From: Agrypnia vestita
Lineage: Eukaryota; Arthropoda; Insecta; Trichoptera; Phryganeidae
Reading direction: 5' to 3'
NCBI GenBank assembly: GCA_016648135.1
Contig: JADDOH010024956.1
Location: 23,556 to 87,555, forward strand
DNA: 64,000 nucleotides
The notes beneath the pieces were generated by a model. It made no database searches, had not been told where the DNA came from, and was given only the letters and a program-made list of their open reading frames with translations. The number at the start of each line of letters is the position of its first letter. Positions within the stretch are counted from its first letter, which is position 1. Position numbers and translations under genes: made by a program. This document shows, in pieces, positions 44,430 to 55,065 of the stretch.

Positions 44430-44940
44430 TTTTAAATATAGAAAATGATATGATAAAAATGTGGTGGTGGGAGGGGGGTATATATTAAATATTATATAAA
44501 TATATTAAATTTTTTTATTAACATTCAAAACATTTCTAGCTCAGTGCACATGGTAAGTAGAACGGGTGTAAAATTAACAGTGGTCCAGTTTTGACAATTG
44601 TTGTCCTTTTTAAAAAGGTAAAGTTTATAAGTTTGAATGTAGGAGGTAATCTCAGGTGGACAAAAACTATATATTTTCCCCTTAAAAAAGAGCTTTTCGT
44701 GGTGACATATTTTACAACTAAGTTGACGAAAAAATGGTCGAGCGACACGTTTTTTTTTACGCTGCCCTAACGATAAAAGATATTTAAATACTTTCTATAG
44801 AGAAGTTGTAGATCTTAAAAATTTCTATAAAAAACCCGGGACGACATATATCTAAATGTTAAGGTTAATATACAAATTGATAAAATATGACTAAAGGTTA
44901 CTAAAAATATACGCGTGCGAAGCCGTGCGGGCACAGCTAG
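44430..44940 (+). mobile_element. Helitron-like element, 3' portion
   Basis: It ends GCGTGCGAAGCCGTGCGGGC-ACAG-CTAG (CTAG at 44937-44940), like 33080-33083. The base after CTAG is A, not the usual T. The 44690-44880 part recurs inverted at 41281-41490. The 5' end is not resolved. Confidence 0.5.
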
Positions 44941-45024
44941 ATACATAAATATAATTTGACAAAATATTCTAACTTATTTTAGGTAAATTCGAATGACCTT
45001 TGAAATGATATAATTATTTGAGAA

Positions 45025-45125
45025 GTCTTTATAAACAATATAAGATGTAGTAAAAATTTATTTATAAACAAATTTTTCCAAAAAAAAATTCTTTATAAAC
45101 AATATGAGATGTAGCAAAAATTTGC
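45025..45125 (+). repeat. Direct repeat of ~34 bp, period ~66
   Basis: TCTTTATAAACAATATAAGA with the following TGTAGTAAAAATTT is repeated with two changes near 45091. Confidence 0.8.
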
Positions 45126-45142
45126 TCACTTTATTATTTTTA

Positions 45143-45313
45143 TTTTTTATTTTTTTAAGGCTTCAGCAGGCCAAGAGGCCCAATTACTCAGATCGTCAAC
45201 ATCGTCAGATTACAAAAACACCCAAGCTTAATCACATGGATTTATTGTGATCGAACGCGGAACCCTCGGTGTGAGAACCCAGTGTTATGCCCACTGGGCT
45301 ACGAGGGCCGCTC
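45143..45313 (-). mobile_element. SINE family A copy 3
   Basis: The reverse complement starts GCGGCCCTCGTAGCCCAGTG, has a diverged box B (GGTTCCGCGTTCGATC) and the family words CAAGCTTGGGTG and TTGGCCTGCTGAAGCC, then an A-rich tail. Confidence 0.82.
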
Positions 45314-45784
45314 GTGTGTGTGTGATATATGTCAACACACGCAAAGTAAATCAGTTGGTTGGTTAGCTTTGCCACAGTTCGGTGGTACTGTAGTGATAGC
45401 GCAACGACCCGTTCTACAAAACATCCCCTAATACGAGTTATTGATTCCGCGGTTCCTAGCAAAGATCGTCTCGTGATGACACATTAACGTCACGGTTTCC
45501 CCAAACGTAAAGCCCCTCAGGGGATGAGTCACCAGCCACTGAGGGCGTGGGCGGCACCCCCTGACACCGTAATCATGGGTGGGGGTGCATCGTGCACCGC
45601 GTGCAGTATACCTGCTAAGAATTATAGTACAAGCACGAATGTCAATTACCTTACTGAAATTCAAAATACTGCAAGTTTGTTAATGGTTTTTTTTAACTAA
45701 ATACAACTTATTAAAATACAATTCTCATTGTGGATGATATAACTAGTAAATTCAATCGCCTTTTTCTTAGTATAAATAAATTCA
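45314..45784. other. Mixed DNA, GC-moderate at 45500-45610
   Basis: GAGGGCGTGGGCGGCACCCC lies here. Two minus-strand frames cross it without recognised domains. Confidence 0.35.
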
Positions 45785-46045
45785 GTTTTAACAATATTTT
45801 TATATGTAGGTAAGTATATTCTAAGAACACATATTGAATTTTGTCCCAGAGGGATGATTAATTAATTAACATTAATTAAATACGAAGATAGTTATATATG
45901 GTGAACGTGTATACACAATAAATAGCTTCGTATTTGTGAGACTTCTATAATTAATTTTAATTGATTAATCATCGCTCTTGGGACAAAATCCAATAAAGGT
46001 GTTCTTAGAACATATTTAAATATAAAAATATTGTTAAAATGTATA
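45785..46045. repeat. Inverted repeat of the long-arm family
   Basis: TAAGAACACATATTGAATTT, TTGTCCCAGAGGGATGATTA on the left are answered by TAATCATCGCTCTTGGGACA and AAAGGTGTTCTTAGAACA on the right. Outer ACAATATTTTTATAT words pair too. Arms are about 120 bp with a centre near 45910. Confidence 0.75.
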
Positions 46046-46244
46046 CTGGTGTATGAAAGGAGTAAAATTGATAATAATGATTTTCAGGGCATTCTAGTAA
46101 ATAGGTATGTTAAATAATGCGGAAGAATATCATGTTCTCGTAAAAATTGAAAAGAATATTCCTAACAACTCAAAAATATAAAGTATCAAATCACCCGCGA
46201 ATTCTGTGTATACTTACTTACTAATTAATAAGAAAAGACGACAA

Positions 46245-46495
46245 ATGCCCCTAGCATAGACCATTAAAATATACGGAAGGTTCCTAGAATTCGAACATAT
46301 ATTTATTTAGATCTTTCAAAAATTTGATAATGCGTGGATGTCCTTATGTTTCTTATAAAATTGGTGAACGTTGCATTGTGGCTTACAGTTTGGTCCATCG
46401 TATAAGATACTTCCATACACGTTTCTCATATATAAATAGCTTCGTATCTGTGAGACTTCCATAATTTATCTTAATTAAATTCAGTTTGTACAAAA
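46245..46495 (-). repeat. Long-arm repeat family, further minus copy
   Basis: GGTGAACGTTGCATTGTGGC, ACTTCCATACACGTTTCTCA, AATAGCTTCGTATCTGTGAG and AATTTATCTTAATTAA are the reverse-complement order of 2900-3060. Confidence 0.6.
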
Positions 46496-46925
46496 TTAAA
46501 TTATCTCCTGGTGTTACCAAGCAAAGTACATCAAAATACATGTTTATAAAATAAATCTAGATCATAAATATTAAAATAATTAATAATTTGGGAGGATAAA
46601 TAATTTATATGACAAGATCACTTACTAGATAAATATTATTACTAGATTACTTACTAGATAAATATAATTATAGATAAATATTGTATTTGTTCTGTAAGCA
46701 AAGAAAAACATCGATATTAATTTAACTATTTGAAATCTTCCGGTACCATGGCAACATGTGCCAGTGATTTATTATAAAACACCAATGAAGAACAGTTTAT
46801 GTACTTCTGTAGGAAATAGTATATAGGGAAAATTATAAACGATACAGGTTATCTTTTGCAAGCAATTTATTTTTCACACCAATTTTATCCATCAAAAAAT
46901 ATTCCGACATGCTTACAATTTCCAT
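46496..46925. other. AT-rich DNA, no gene seen
   Basis: A CCATGGCAAC half X-box occurs near 46746. Nothing else recognised. Confidence 0.35.
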
Positions 46926-47203
46926 AAACATTTCAAATTTTAATGTTATAGTTAAAAACAAAAATACGGGAACTTCCCGATCGATATTAACAGATAAGGA
47001 AGGGTTGTAAAATATTCAAATGAAGCATAACCCAAGTGTAATATTATTTTTATAATAATAATATAATGCAATTCTACATACATTCCAAATTTTAATGTTG
47101 TAGTCAAAAACAAAGTTATGGAAACTTTCCAATCGATATAAGCGGATAAGTAAGGGTTGTAAAATATCCAAAGTAAGCAAAACCCTAGTGTAATATTATT
47201 GTA
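46926..47203 (+). repeat. Tandem duplication, period ~152 bp
   Basis: AAATTTTAATGTTATAGTTA at 46935 recurs as AAATTTTAATGTTGTAGTCA at 47087. The order then continues through CCGATCGATAT / CCAATCGATAT, GGGTTGTAAAATAT and AGTGTAATATTATT. The two units differ at scattered bases, so the duplication is not recent. Confidence 0.8.
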
Positions 47204-48104
47204 TTTTCTCTACTGATTTCCTTCTCTGCTGCTGTAAACTTTCATTGCAGGGGCTCGTGGAAATGTGAAAGGAGGGTGCATGTTAAATCGATACGGTTTT
47301 CGTACCCTATAAAAAGCACCCTCTACTTTCTTGTACTCAAGGCCACCGTATATTTAATTGTTGAGTTTCACTTGCGCCTATTCTAGTATATTCACGCGGA
47401 TGGAGTAGCGTCCCAGCGAGCACCGGCCAATGCAAAAATGCAATGCGAAGAAAATATCACAAAATAAATTATAAATTCATTAATATATAAGTATAACAAT
47501 TTTGATTTAAACGTATAAAAGCTTCCTGAGACTCTTGGAAATATTAATTTATATTATTAGTAATTAGTATAAAACTAACTCGAACTAAATTGCACTTTTA
47601 CACTGGTGGTCAATGTGGTGAGAGTGATTAAAATTATCCTGTGCCGTGTTTAGCGTTTTACGACGACTTCTGGAAGTGGACATTGTTTGTGGATTTAACT
47701 TGATACGTATAACCGTACAATACAGTTCATCTATGTGATGTTATCATTGATACCTACTGTATATGTATACATGTGCAGTGTTTACTAAATAAAATGATAA
47801 AAGTGGATCATTTTTGTTTCGCCATTTTCTTATAAATTTCACCTCAATGATTGTTCTTGAGCTCCACAATTCTAACGGGTTTTTTTCATATTTTTTTGTT
47901 GCAGTAGTATCTGTTTCAGATCTTTATATTAATATTGGAAGAACTAATCGTTTTCATATATTAAATTTTGAACTTAACGAAATATTCTGTCTGTCTAATT
48001 ACATATCAACTCCAAATAAAAAAATTAATCCTATTACATCAGCTATTAGCTAATCAGCGATTACTTTGTGATTATTAATTGCAAATTAAATTAAACTCAA
48101 ATTT
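47204..48104. other. Mixed DNA with a TATA-like element at 47309-47317
   Basis: CCCTATAAAAAGCACCC has a TATA box form, with a CTCAAG word about 30 bp downstream and a GC-richer stretch at 47380-47430. This could be a core promoter, but no coding exon follows. Confidence is low. Confidence 0.25.
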
Positions 48105-48445
48105 ACCTGGTTTAAACCAATATATTTTTGGTTAAGCGAACCGGTTTCGGAACCACCGTACCTTCTTCAGATTTAATCATTAATTAATTAAGTATAATTA
48201 ACAAACAGAAGAATCAAAACTAAAGTTCTTTCTTAAAACAAGCAATGGTTATGCCAAGTCTCCAATTAAGAGTGTTTACAGTATGCACTTATATTAAAAA
48301 TAAGTAAAAAAAAAAAGATTTTATTATTTGTTTGTATCTACTTATATTCATTAATAATTACACCTACATAAAAAAAAGAAGTAGTTTATCTTGAAGAAGG
48401 AACGGTTGTTCGAAACCGGTTGATGTTACAAAAAATATAGAGATT
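48105..48445. mobile_element. Inverted pair of hammerhead-like ends, ACCGGT type
   Basis: On the minus strand (48118-48180) CTGAAGA, a GGTAC...GTTCC helix and GAAACCGGTT appear in order. On the plus strand (48390-48430) TTGAAGA, GGAAC/GTTC and GAAACCGGTTGATG appear. Both run outward into AAAAATATA and GATTTAA-like words. The palindrome ACCGGT takes the place of ACATGT or ACGT in the other families. For the plus copy, TATC before the core pairs with GATG. Confidence 0.55.
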
Positions 48446-49892
48446 TAAGACAAGTCGATTTGTGTAAAATATAACAAATTAATCATTAATTAATTATATA
48501 ATAATCAATAATGATTGTAAGAGATCTTTGTTTTTTGACTCTTAGTCAATTTTTATAGCTTTTTCCTAAATTAAAAATATTAGCGCTATTATAATCGCTT
48601 TTGCGCTATTATAATCTTTTTTGAGTAAATGAAAACGCAAAAAATAAATATAAATATTATTGAATTTACATGTTACAGAGGGTATAACTCACACAAATGT
48701 AAGTGGCTCATCTAAAGTGAATGGACTCTATCTATCTTTTGTTTTTCATTATGTATTGTTTCACTATAAATCAATGCATCACTATTATGCATTCTAATGG
48801 TCTATTAGTATTTATATCTAACATTAATACACGTATACCATTTTAACTGAAATGAGTAGATACGTACGAACGTATAATATAATTTGCAAACCGTGTTAGC
48901 TACAAGTGTGTCTCCCATCTCACGATACCTGTTGCTCAACCCAAGCCCGGGCTATATTTTGCAAAGCAACATTTGCACAGTGGTTATCGCACTTCATTCA
49001 AGTAATTTCTCACTGATTACCCCGCCATGCATGTCTACGCGGACATTATCTCGTAAGATGCATAGCTACAACAGTATTATTGCGTGCTGCCTCTAGCATT
49101 AGGTTGCTGCTTGCTAACTATCACTCCCGCAGTGTGGTCTGGGTCGTTTGAAGGGCACGGTCCGGGTTCTACGCCCTTGCCAGGCCAAGCTTCGCAGAGG
49201 CAGTGTACCTAAGTAGTGCATGTACTCACACTGCTTACAAGTACTCGTGGCGCCTAGTGCAAAATAATAGCCCTTCGCCACTGGAAATAACCCTTTTTAT
49301 AAATATTTGACGTGTAACTTGGTACATTTAGTACGGTTTTAATAATTCACATAAAATAACCTAACGTCACATCGATTAACTGTTATTCAGTTCATTCGTA
49401 CGTGGCTTATTTAATCAATTATATATTTAAGAATCTGTGAGGTATATTTAAATAATCGCATTTTTTTATTTTAAACCTAAAAAGTCGTATATATTAATTA
49501 TATTTCACGTAATTTAAAAGGAACTTTATACCTAAACAATTTCACCAAGAAAAGTATAACTAATGTAATATAATGTTTTTAATATAGTAACATTATGTGT
49601 TGAAAGAACTTTTTTTTTCCTGTTGGATGTTATCAAGCTTTAGCCTTCAGGCGCATTTATGAGTGCCCTAAAACAATTTCATTCCATTGAAAACATATTG
49701 AATTGTCAGATAAGTTTTTAATTTTTTTTAAATTGAATATTTGTTTGATTTATCCATCGATATGGAATTTCAACTACTGAATTACGCGTTCTTCATTATG
49801 CATTTCTTCTTCTCTGTATTTTACTAGTTTTTTGATCTCATGTGAAACATTACTCTTTCAATACATTCAAGACAACTTTCAAGCCAATATCT
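48446..49892. other. AT-rich DNA, no gene seen
   Basis: 49090-49260 is GC-moderate. A T-run followed by CTTTAGCCTTCAGGCGC lies at 49613-49660. No gene recognised. Confidence 0.35.
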
Positions 49893-49895
49893 TAA

Positions 49896-50066
49896 AGCCG
49901 GCGCCACACTACGCGTACCTTCCGTCGCGTCAAATCGGCAAAGCAAATGGATCGACTGATCATCTACGTAGTGTTTTTGATAAGCACGTATTGTATAGAA
50001 AGTAATGTAGCGGCATTCCGCGACCGAAGAGACGCGGCGGAACATTCGCGGAGTTTGGCGCCGGCC
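49896..50066. mobile_element. 171-bp MITE with TAA duplication
   Basis: AGCCGGCGCCACACTACGCG at the left and CGCGGAGTTTGGCGCCGGCC at the right are imperfect inverted repeats. TAA flanks both ends (49893-49895 and 50067-50069). The interior is GC-rich. A 3-bp TAA duplication suggests PIF/Harbinger-type mobilisation. Confidence 0.75.
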
Positions 50067-50069
50067 TAA

Positions 50070-50474
50070 ATGTCAATCCATGAAGAGCACTTTGGAAAAT
50101 CTAAAGAGTACGAATCAAAATCAATTTTCAATGTAAGAAATTTTGATTTTAAAAATCAAATACTAAAGCTGCAAAATGATAACCGTAAACTTGGCAGATT
50201 ATTCTGTTAAAACAATGAAATACATATTTGTAAAAACGACTTAAACTAACTAGACAACCAACACATTGCTGTTGATTTTGTCTAATAATTGCATTCTATA
50301 ACAACACTGTGTGATTGATAGGATTAATATAGAACTCTTGGTCGAAGTAATTGGTCAGATTGCTATCACACTCAAATGTAAATACTATGTAAAGACCCAT
50401 TAATAGCGGCGGAGAAAATATTCATAAAAAATATTCAATTTACGTAGGATTTTAAAAAGTTGAGTAAGAAAAGT
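50070..50474. other. AT-rich DNA, no gene seen
   Basis: Nothing recognised. Confidence 0.4.
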
Positions 50475-50695
50475 TCAACTCAGATGGCGCTTACGATGCA
50501 CGACTGTCGCCAATGGTCGCGCAGCCGTCACTACGTGGGCCAAGCAGCAAGCAAATAGCAATGAATGCGTAGCGGCCACTATCGGCCGCGAGTTTCCTGC
50601 AGGGCCACACAGCACGTAATGGGCGATAGCCACCAATGGTCGCGTAGCGGCGATTAATAGCCGCGCCGCGGCCACAGCCGCCCGCAAGATCTAGT
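50475..50695. repeat. GC-rich dispersed repeat, copy 3
   Basis: CGCCAATGGTCGCGCAGCC and CACCAATGGTCGCGTAGCGG are internal near-repeats about 135 bp apart, with GGCCACTATCGGCCGCGAG between. Related words are at 34261-34420. Confidence 0.45.
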
Positions 50696-51168
50696 ATCGT
50701 TTAATGAATTATAAACACAATAACCAACTGCGGTAAAGAATTTTTAACTGGTAGTAGATTTTAGCAATAAAAATGTAGCTAAAAATATATTTCGAAGTTG
50801 AGCATTTCCAAACGTGAGCCCCCAGATTTGGGGGAATGAAATACACCAGGCACGTGACACGCGCCTGCGTGAAAGACTCACCCCTAACTAAGATTAGATG
50901 GGAATTTAGAGGAAGCTGTACATCTAAATATAAACACAATACAATCCGCTTGTTGTTTATTGGAATTCTTAATGCCATGAGGCCGATTCAAAAATTAAGG
51001 TACCTACTTTTGACGTACAATAATTTTTAGAAAACCTTAAGAATAATATTATTTTAATGCTATACGCAATGCTATACGTAATGACTAAGTTAGTAAATGC
51101 TATCAAAATACAAAAAAGAGATATAATTGATAAATTTGCTCAACTCAAATGCAACAAATGCAGTAGGT
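50696..51168. other. AT-rich DNA, no gene seen
   Basis: Nothing recognised. Confidence 0.4.
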
Positions 51169-51212
51169 AATCATAAATACATATGTTGCTGTAAACATAT
51201 GTATTTATGATT
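51169..51212. repeat. Perfect hairpin, 19-bp arms, 6-nt loop
   Basis: AATCATAAATACATATGTT (51169-51187) and its exact reverse complement (51194-51212) flank GCTGTA. Confidence 0.9.
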
Positions 51213-51497
51213 ATATATTTAATAACGTGAGGAGCAAAAAGTAGGCAACTAAAAACAGGCTTATTTAAATAGATGGATATCAATTTCTACATCAATTATT
51301 AAATCTATTTTACATGCATTCTTTGATTATGAATTTATTTATTTATTTTCAAAAAATTATTTCACATTTCTTTATCGCACTTTATCCCCTAGCACCATAC
51401 CAATGGAACGTTTTCACGTGTATCATGAAGATGATTTTTCGAAATAAATTATCCTTAATTCAATGCAGTAACTAATAATTATAGTATGTCAAATTTA

Positions 51498-51555
51498 AAA
51501 CTAACTAACTAACTAACCATCACGCTGTTTCCCAGAAGGGGTAGGCAGAGAGAAT
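51498..51555 (-). repeat. LINE family 2, 3' terminus only
   Basis: AACTAACTAACTAACTAACC followed by ATCACGCTGTTTCCCAGAAG and GGGTAGGCAGAGAG is the extreme 3' end of the LINE at 43345, reverse complement. The tail is a GTTA repeat. Confidence 0.75.
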
Positions 51556-52844
51556 GTACAAATATAGACTGGTGAATTATTAACAATCAAGGTAAAATTC
51601 ATTACTATGAAAATATGAAAACATCGGCTGTATTCTGAAGATAGCAATACTGGGATCTTAAGATTGACATCCCAACACTTAACAGACGAGAATAAAAATA
51701 AACAATAAAAGAGTTGTAGGTACTCGTCGCTGTTCGTAGTACTCAAATAAGGAGATTTGTATAATTTCACATATCTCTCTCAAATTAAATACTTTTATTG
51801 CGGTGTCCGATGTCTGCAATGCCTTTTGTGATTTTTTCGGTGCCTTCTTATCCAGGCGGTCTAGTCTGACGGAACGAAGTAATACTTATCGCAAACCTAA
51901 CCTCATAATGCCTATGTTTCGACTAAAATTACATGAAATAAGTGCTAATTCGGTATTTAAAGCTTATAGATAAAAGATTATTTCATATTATCACTTATTA
52001 TTTTTTATATCACAGCATCCTGATGTAGAATTATGGCAACATTGTCATTGTCGCGTTGGACTCGTATATATATTTTGACGTTTGACGGATAACCGTCATG
52101 TCTCGCGTCGCACCGTCGCGTCATCTCCCTCTCTCTCAAGTAGAAACTGAAAGAAACAAACACCTACGTATCGTTTATTTTTTTACGTTGGGATAACAAA
52201 CTTAACATCCCAATATTGATATTTTTAGAATACGACCGCATATATTACAAAAAGAATAAAAAATTGGCGCAATGATATCATCATGTGACGGAAGATAGAT
52301 ATGATAAAATGGTTTACTACCAGATCATATACTAGAATTTTGTGTAACAAAGGATTAAGCCGCATTTTATAACGTGTTTGAAATGTTAATATCCTAACAC
52401 GGACCTAAATATTTTGTCAAAAATCAAATTCACCGGATTCGTAAAAAGTTGTTGACCTTTTCATTCAAGTAAAGTAAACAAAAGCAAATCGACAGAGGTA
52501 ACAAGTATTTTGCTTAAAGTTCAGAAGATGTAAAATAATATTAATTATAGCTATGTGTTCATAAATAAATCATAAACATTTGAAACTGGATATTTAAAGT
52601 GAAATATTAAACCATTCAATATATTTTAAACCTGACGATGTTTTCAGTTTTTTGTAACCTGTGAAGGTTTTCGAACGAGTAAATAAATTATATTTTTAAT
52701 TTCTTTAATAATGAAACACACAAAATATTTATTATTTAAATTAATTAAATTTTGATTTTTGATTTTTTCTAATTATTTTTATTTTAATTCGCTGACGTAA
52801 TAAATGTATATTCAGAATATTTAGAATATGTTCAAATTTTTCAA
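51556..52844. other. AT-rich DNA, no gene seen
   Basis: Nothing recognised. 52630-52690 carries CCTGACGATG and TTCGAACGAG, too degraded to classify. Confidence 0.35.
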
Positions 52845-53340
52845 GAACACGATACTGGATTTAATCCCCAGAGGGACATCATTAATCAATATATATATTA
52901 TAGAAAAATTCAACTGATTTTCAGGCGTATTCTAGTATAATGTTAATAATTCGGAAGAATGTCATATACACAGACAAAGTAGGTATATTGCTTTAAAAAC
53001 TCCAATTAAAAAATTTAGATATCTCATTAACAATGACGACATCTGTACTGGTTTATGGGAATGACAAATTTTTCGACTGCAGGTGGCGGTAGTAAAAATA
53101 CAACTCACATACAAAACAAGGTGTGCAAGTTAAACATTATATACGACTTCAAAGATTTGATAGATGTGTTAGTCTATCTATGTGGTAGAGGAATTGACTT
53201 AAGCCAGCAGTAAGATAGGTCGTAAAATAACACTAAACACAAAAAACACTAAAAAAAATTACTTCCATACCTAGTTTCCCATATAAAAAAAGCTTCGTCT
53301 CTATGAGACATCTATCAAGTACATTTTGATTAATAAATGC
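52845..53340. repeat. Long-arm repeat family, spread copy
   Basis: The left part has CAAGAACACGATACTGGATT and CCCCAGAGGGACATCATTAA. The right part has ACTTCCATACCTAGTTTCCC and AAAGCTTCGTCTCTATGAGA in reverse orientation. Between them GATTTTCAGGCGTATTCTAG matches the spacer after the inverted repeat at 46080, which suggests one element with inverted arms and a shared interior. Confidence 0.6.
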
Positions 53341-54528
53341 ATGTTTAAATAATTTATGTTTTATACCGACATATTATTGAAGAAATGATTATTTTTAAGA
53401 AAGATTTTACCTTACTCAAAATACACTAAAACGTATCGGACAAAAACAACAGACCTAAAGTAGGTTGTTGATAAGATCATTTTCTTAATTTTTTTTTATC
53501 ATAATATAATATTTTATGATTAATTTAGTTTTTTTTGTGAATTTAGAGAAAAATTTAGTTTTTATATGAATAATGTGGCATTTTACGGGGCGTGCTTAGA
53601 TGTGGACATAAATGCATAGACATATTTTCATTTGTTGGCATAAAATGTTGCTAATTTGATCAACTTGCATATACTCAACAAAGTATTTCCTGTTAAACTG
53701 TACAATTAATTTTCTTATCATATGTTTAACTTAAGTAAAACAGTTTCTTCGGAAATCTAACGAGCCACCATTAATGCTCAGAGGTTTGCGCACGATCACG
53801 ACTTGACAAAAGAATTTCAAAAGATTTTCTATATTTTTCTTATACACTTAAGTAAGTGTATAAGTAAGTTATTGCACATTATTATTAATATATACTAACT
53901 CTAATCAATATTTTTATTTATAAATATATTTATAAAATTTATAAAAAGCCCAGGTGTGCATTTTTTAAAATAAATTATTATTATGAACATATATAAACGC
54001 ATGTTTATTGAAAGATTAAGTTTCAATTTTTATTAAGAATTATTTATTAAGAGAATCGGCGCACAGTTTTTAACTTGGCAGGGCGTTACCCTTATAGGTC
54101 AAGAGACTAGGATATAATGTGTCCCTTCCTCGGTGGCTTACTACGGCTTCTGCGCGGATGTTAATCGATATGACACATGCTTTAAGCGACACAAAAACTT
54201 TCCGAACGGATGATAACACCACAGACACTTGACTGAGTATCGTTACTATTCCCGCTACATATTCCGCGGCTTCACGGGCCACTGAGCGCCTTCGCCTGAT
54301 GTACGACTTGCCGCAGGATAAATACGCTCCGCTCGGAGAAGGGAACATGGAGCGCCACCAGTTTCCTCCTCAGGGTCTGCCAGGAGTCGAGGGCTACATT
54401 CCCTCGATGAATACAACACGTCGTATTTATTATCCTTTACGATTTTACCTCACCAACTAAATCGGGAGGTTGATCATTTTTTCATTTGGCTACCGGTCTT
54501 CATAATTTCAAATCTTTAATAAGAAAAT
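53341..54528. other. AT-rich DNA, then GC-moderate from 54060
   Basis: A 92-codon minus-strand frame (54070-54348, FPSPSGAYLSCGKSYIRRRR) lies immediately beside the hammerhead-bearing palindrome. I do not recognise it; it may be repeat-derived. Confidence 0.35.
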
Positions 54529-54777
54529 AAATTTGACTGTAAATGGTTACGGATATTTTATACGAACCGTATGTTTTTCCGAGAAACGATTCTCAACGTT
54601 TCAAGTCATCGAGAGAACGATCTGTTCCCGCGGAGGTATTGTCCGCCCTATGCCTCCGCGGATACAGGTCGTTCTCCTGATGACGTTGAATACGACTTCG
54701 ACGAAACGTCGAGAATCGTTTCTCGGAAAAACATACCGTTCGTATAAAATATCCGTAACCATTTACAGTTAAATATG
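54529..54777. mobile_element. Asymmetric fold-back carrying a hammerhead-like core
   Basis: Left arm 54529-54639 and right arm 54650-54777 are reverse complements in AACTGTAAATGGTTACGGAT, TTTTATACGAACSGTATG, TTTTTCCGAGAAACGATTCT and CCGCGGAGGYA. The right arm is longer because it holds the full hammerhead-like core (54671-54716). The left arm has only TCGATGA-CTTGAAACGTTGAG in the equivalent place, without helix II. Confidence 0.85.
54671..54716 (+). ncRNA. Candidate type I hammerhead ribozyme
   Basis: Seen: GTTCTC (54671-54676) pairs with GAGAAT (54711-54716), 6 bp with one wobble (helix I). CTGATGA (54677-54683) is the first core strand. GTTGAA (54685-54690) pairs with TTCGAC (54697-54702), 6 bp with one wobble (helix II, loop TACGAC). 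GAAA at 54703-54706 is the second core strand. CGTC (54707-54710) supplies the U-H cleavage position. With the last A of GAAA, ACGT is self-complementary, so helix III could only form between two RNAs. Known: such short helix III hammerheads occur in Penelope-like elements. Oddity: C54684 is an extra base between the core and helix II. Cleavage and expression are inferred, not shown. Confidence 0.5.
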
Positions 54778-54854
54778 TCTAACGATCGTAATAATAACCT
54801 TAACGTTTTAATAAAAAATATATTACCCGTATTGATTGTTCTGTTACGGGTAAA

Positions 54855-55065
54855 TATGGAGAGTAGAATACCACACCTTCTATCGTAGAACACCGGTTTT
54901 GCCTTATTTACTTTACTATATCTTTATTAACTTTCACTTTACTTCGTAAGCTGAAGCTTCTAACCTTCATCTTATAACAATATATAATTTACTTAATCAT
55001 GACAGGTTTTTCGCGGACGTCATATATTCCTGTAACACCCCATCCATTTATCACTTTTACATAGT
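54855..55065 (-). pseudogene. LINE C-terminal relic, family 2, decayed
   Basis: Plus-strand words ACACCTTCTATCGTAGAACA, GAAGCTTCTAACCTTCATCT and GACAGGTTTTTCGCGGACGT correspond in reverse complement to the CQDRRVW, KSRNNRR and GRPRKT blocks. No frame is open. Confidence 0.55.

Noticed and set aside
47309..47317. Confident core promoter call for TATAAAAAG
   Set aside because: TATA-like words are frequent in AT-rich DNA and no exon follows; noted only as a low-confidence remark.
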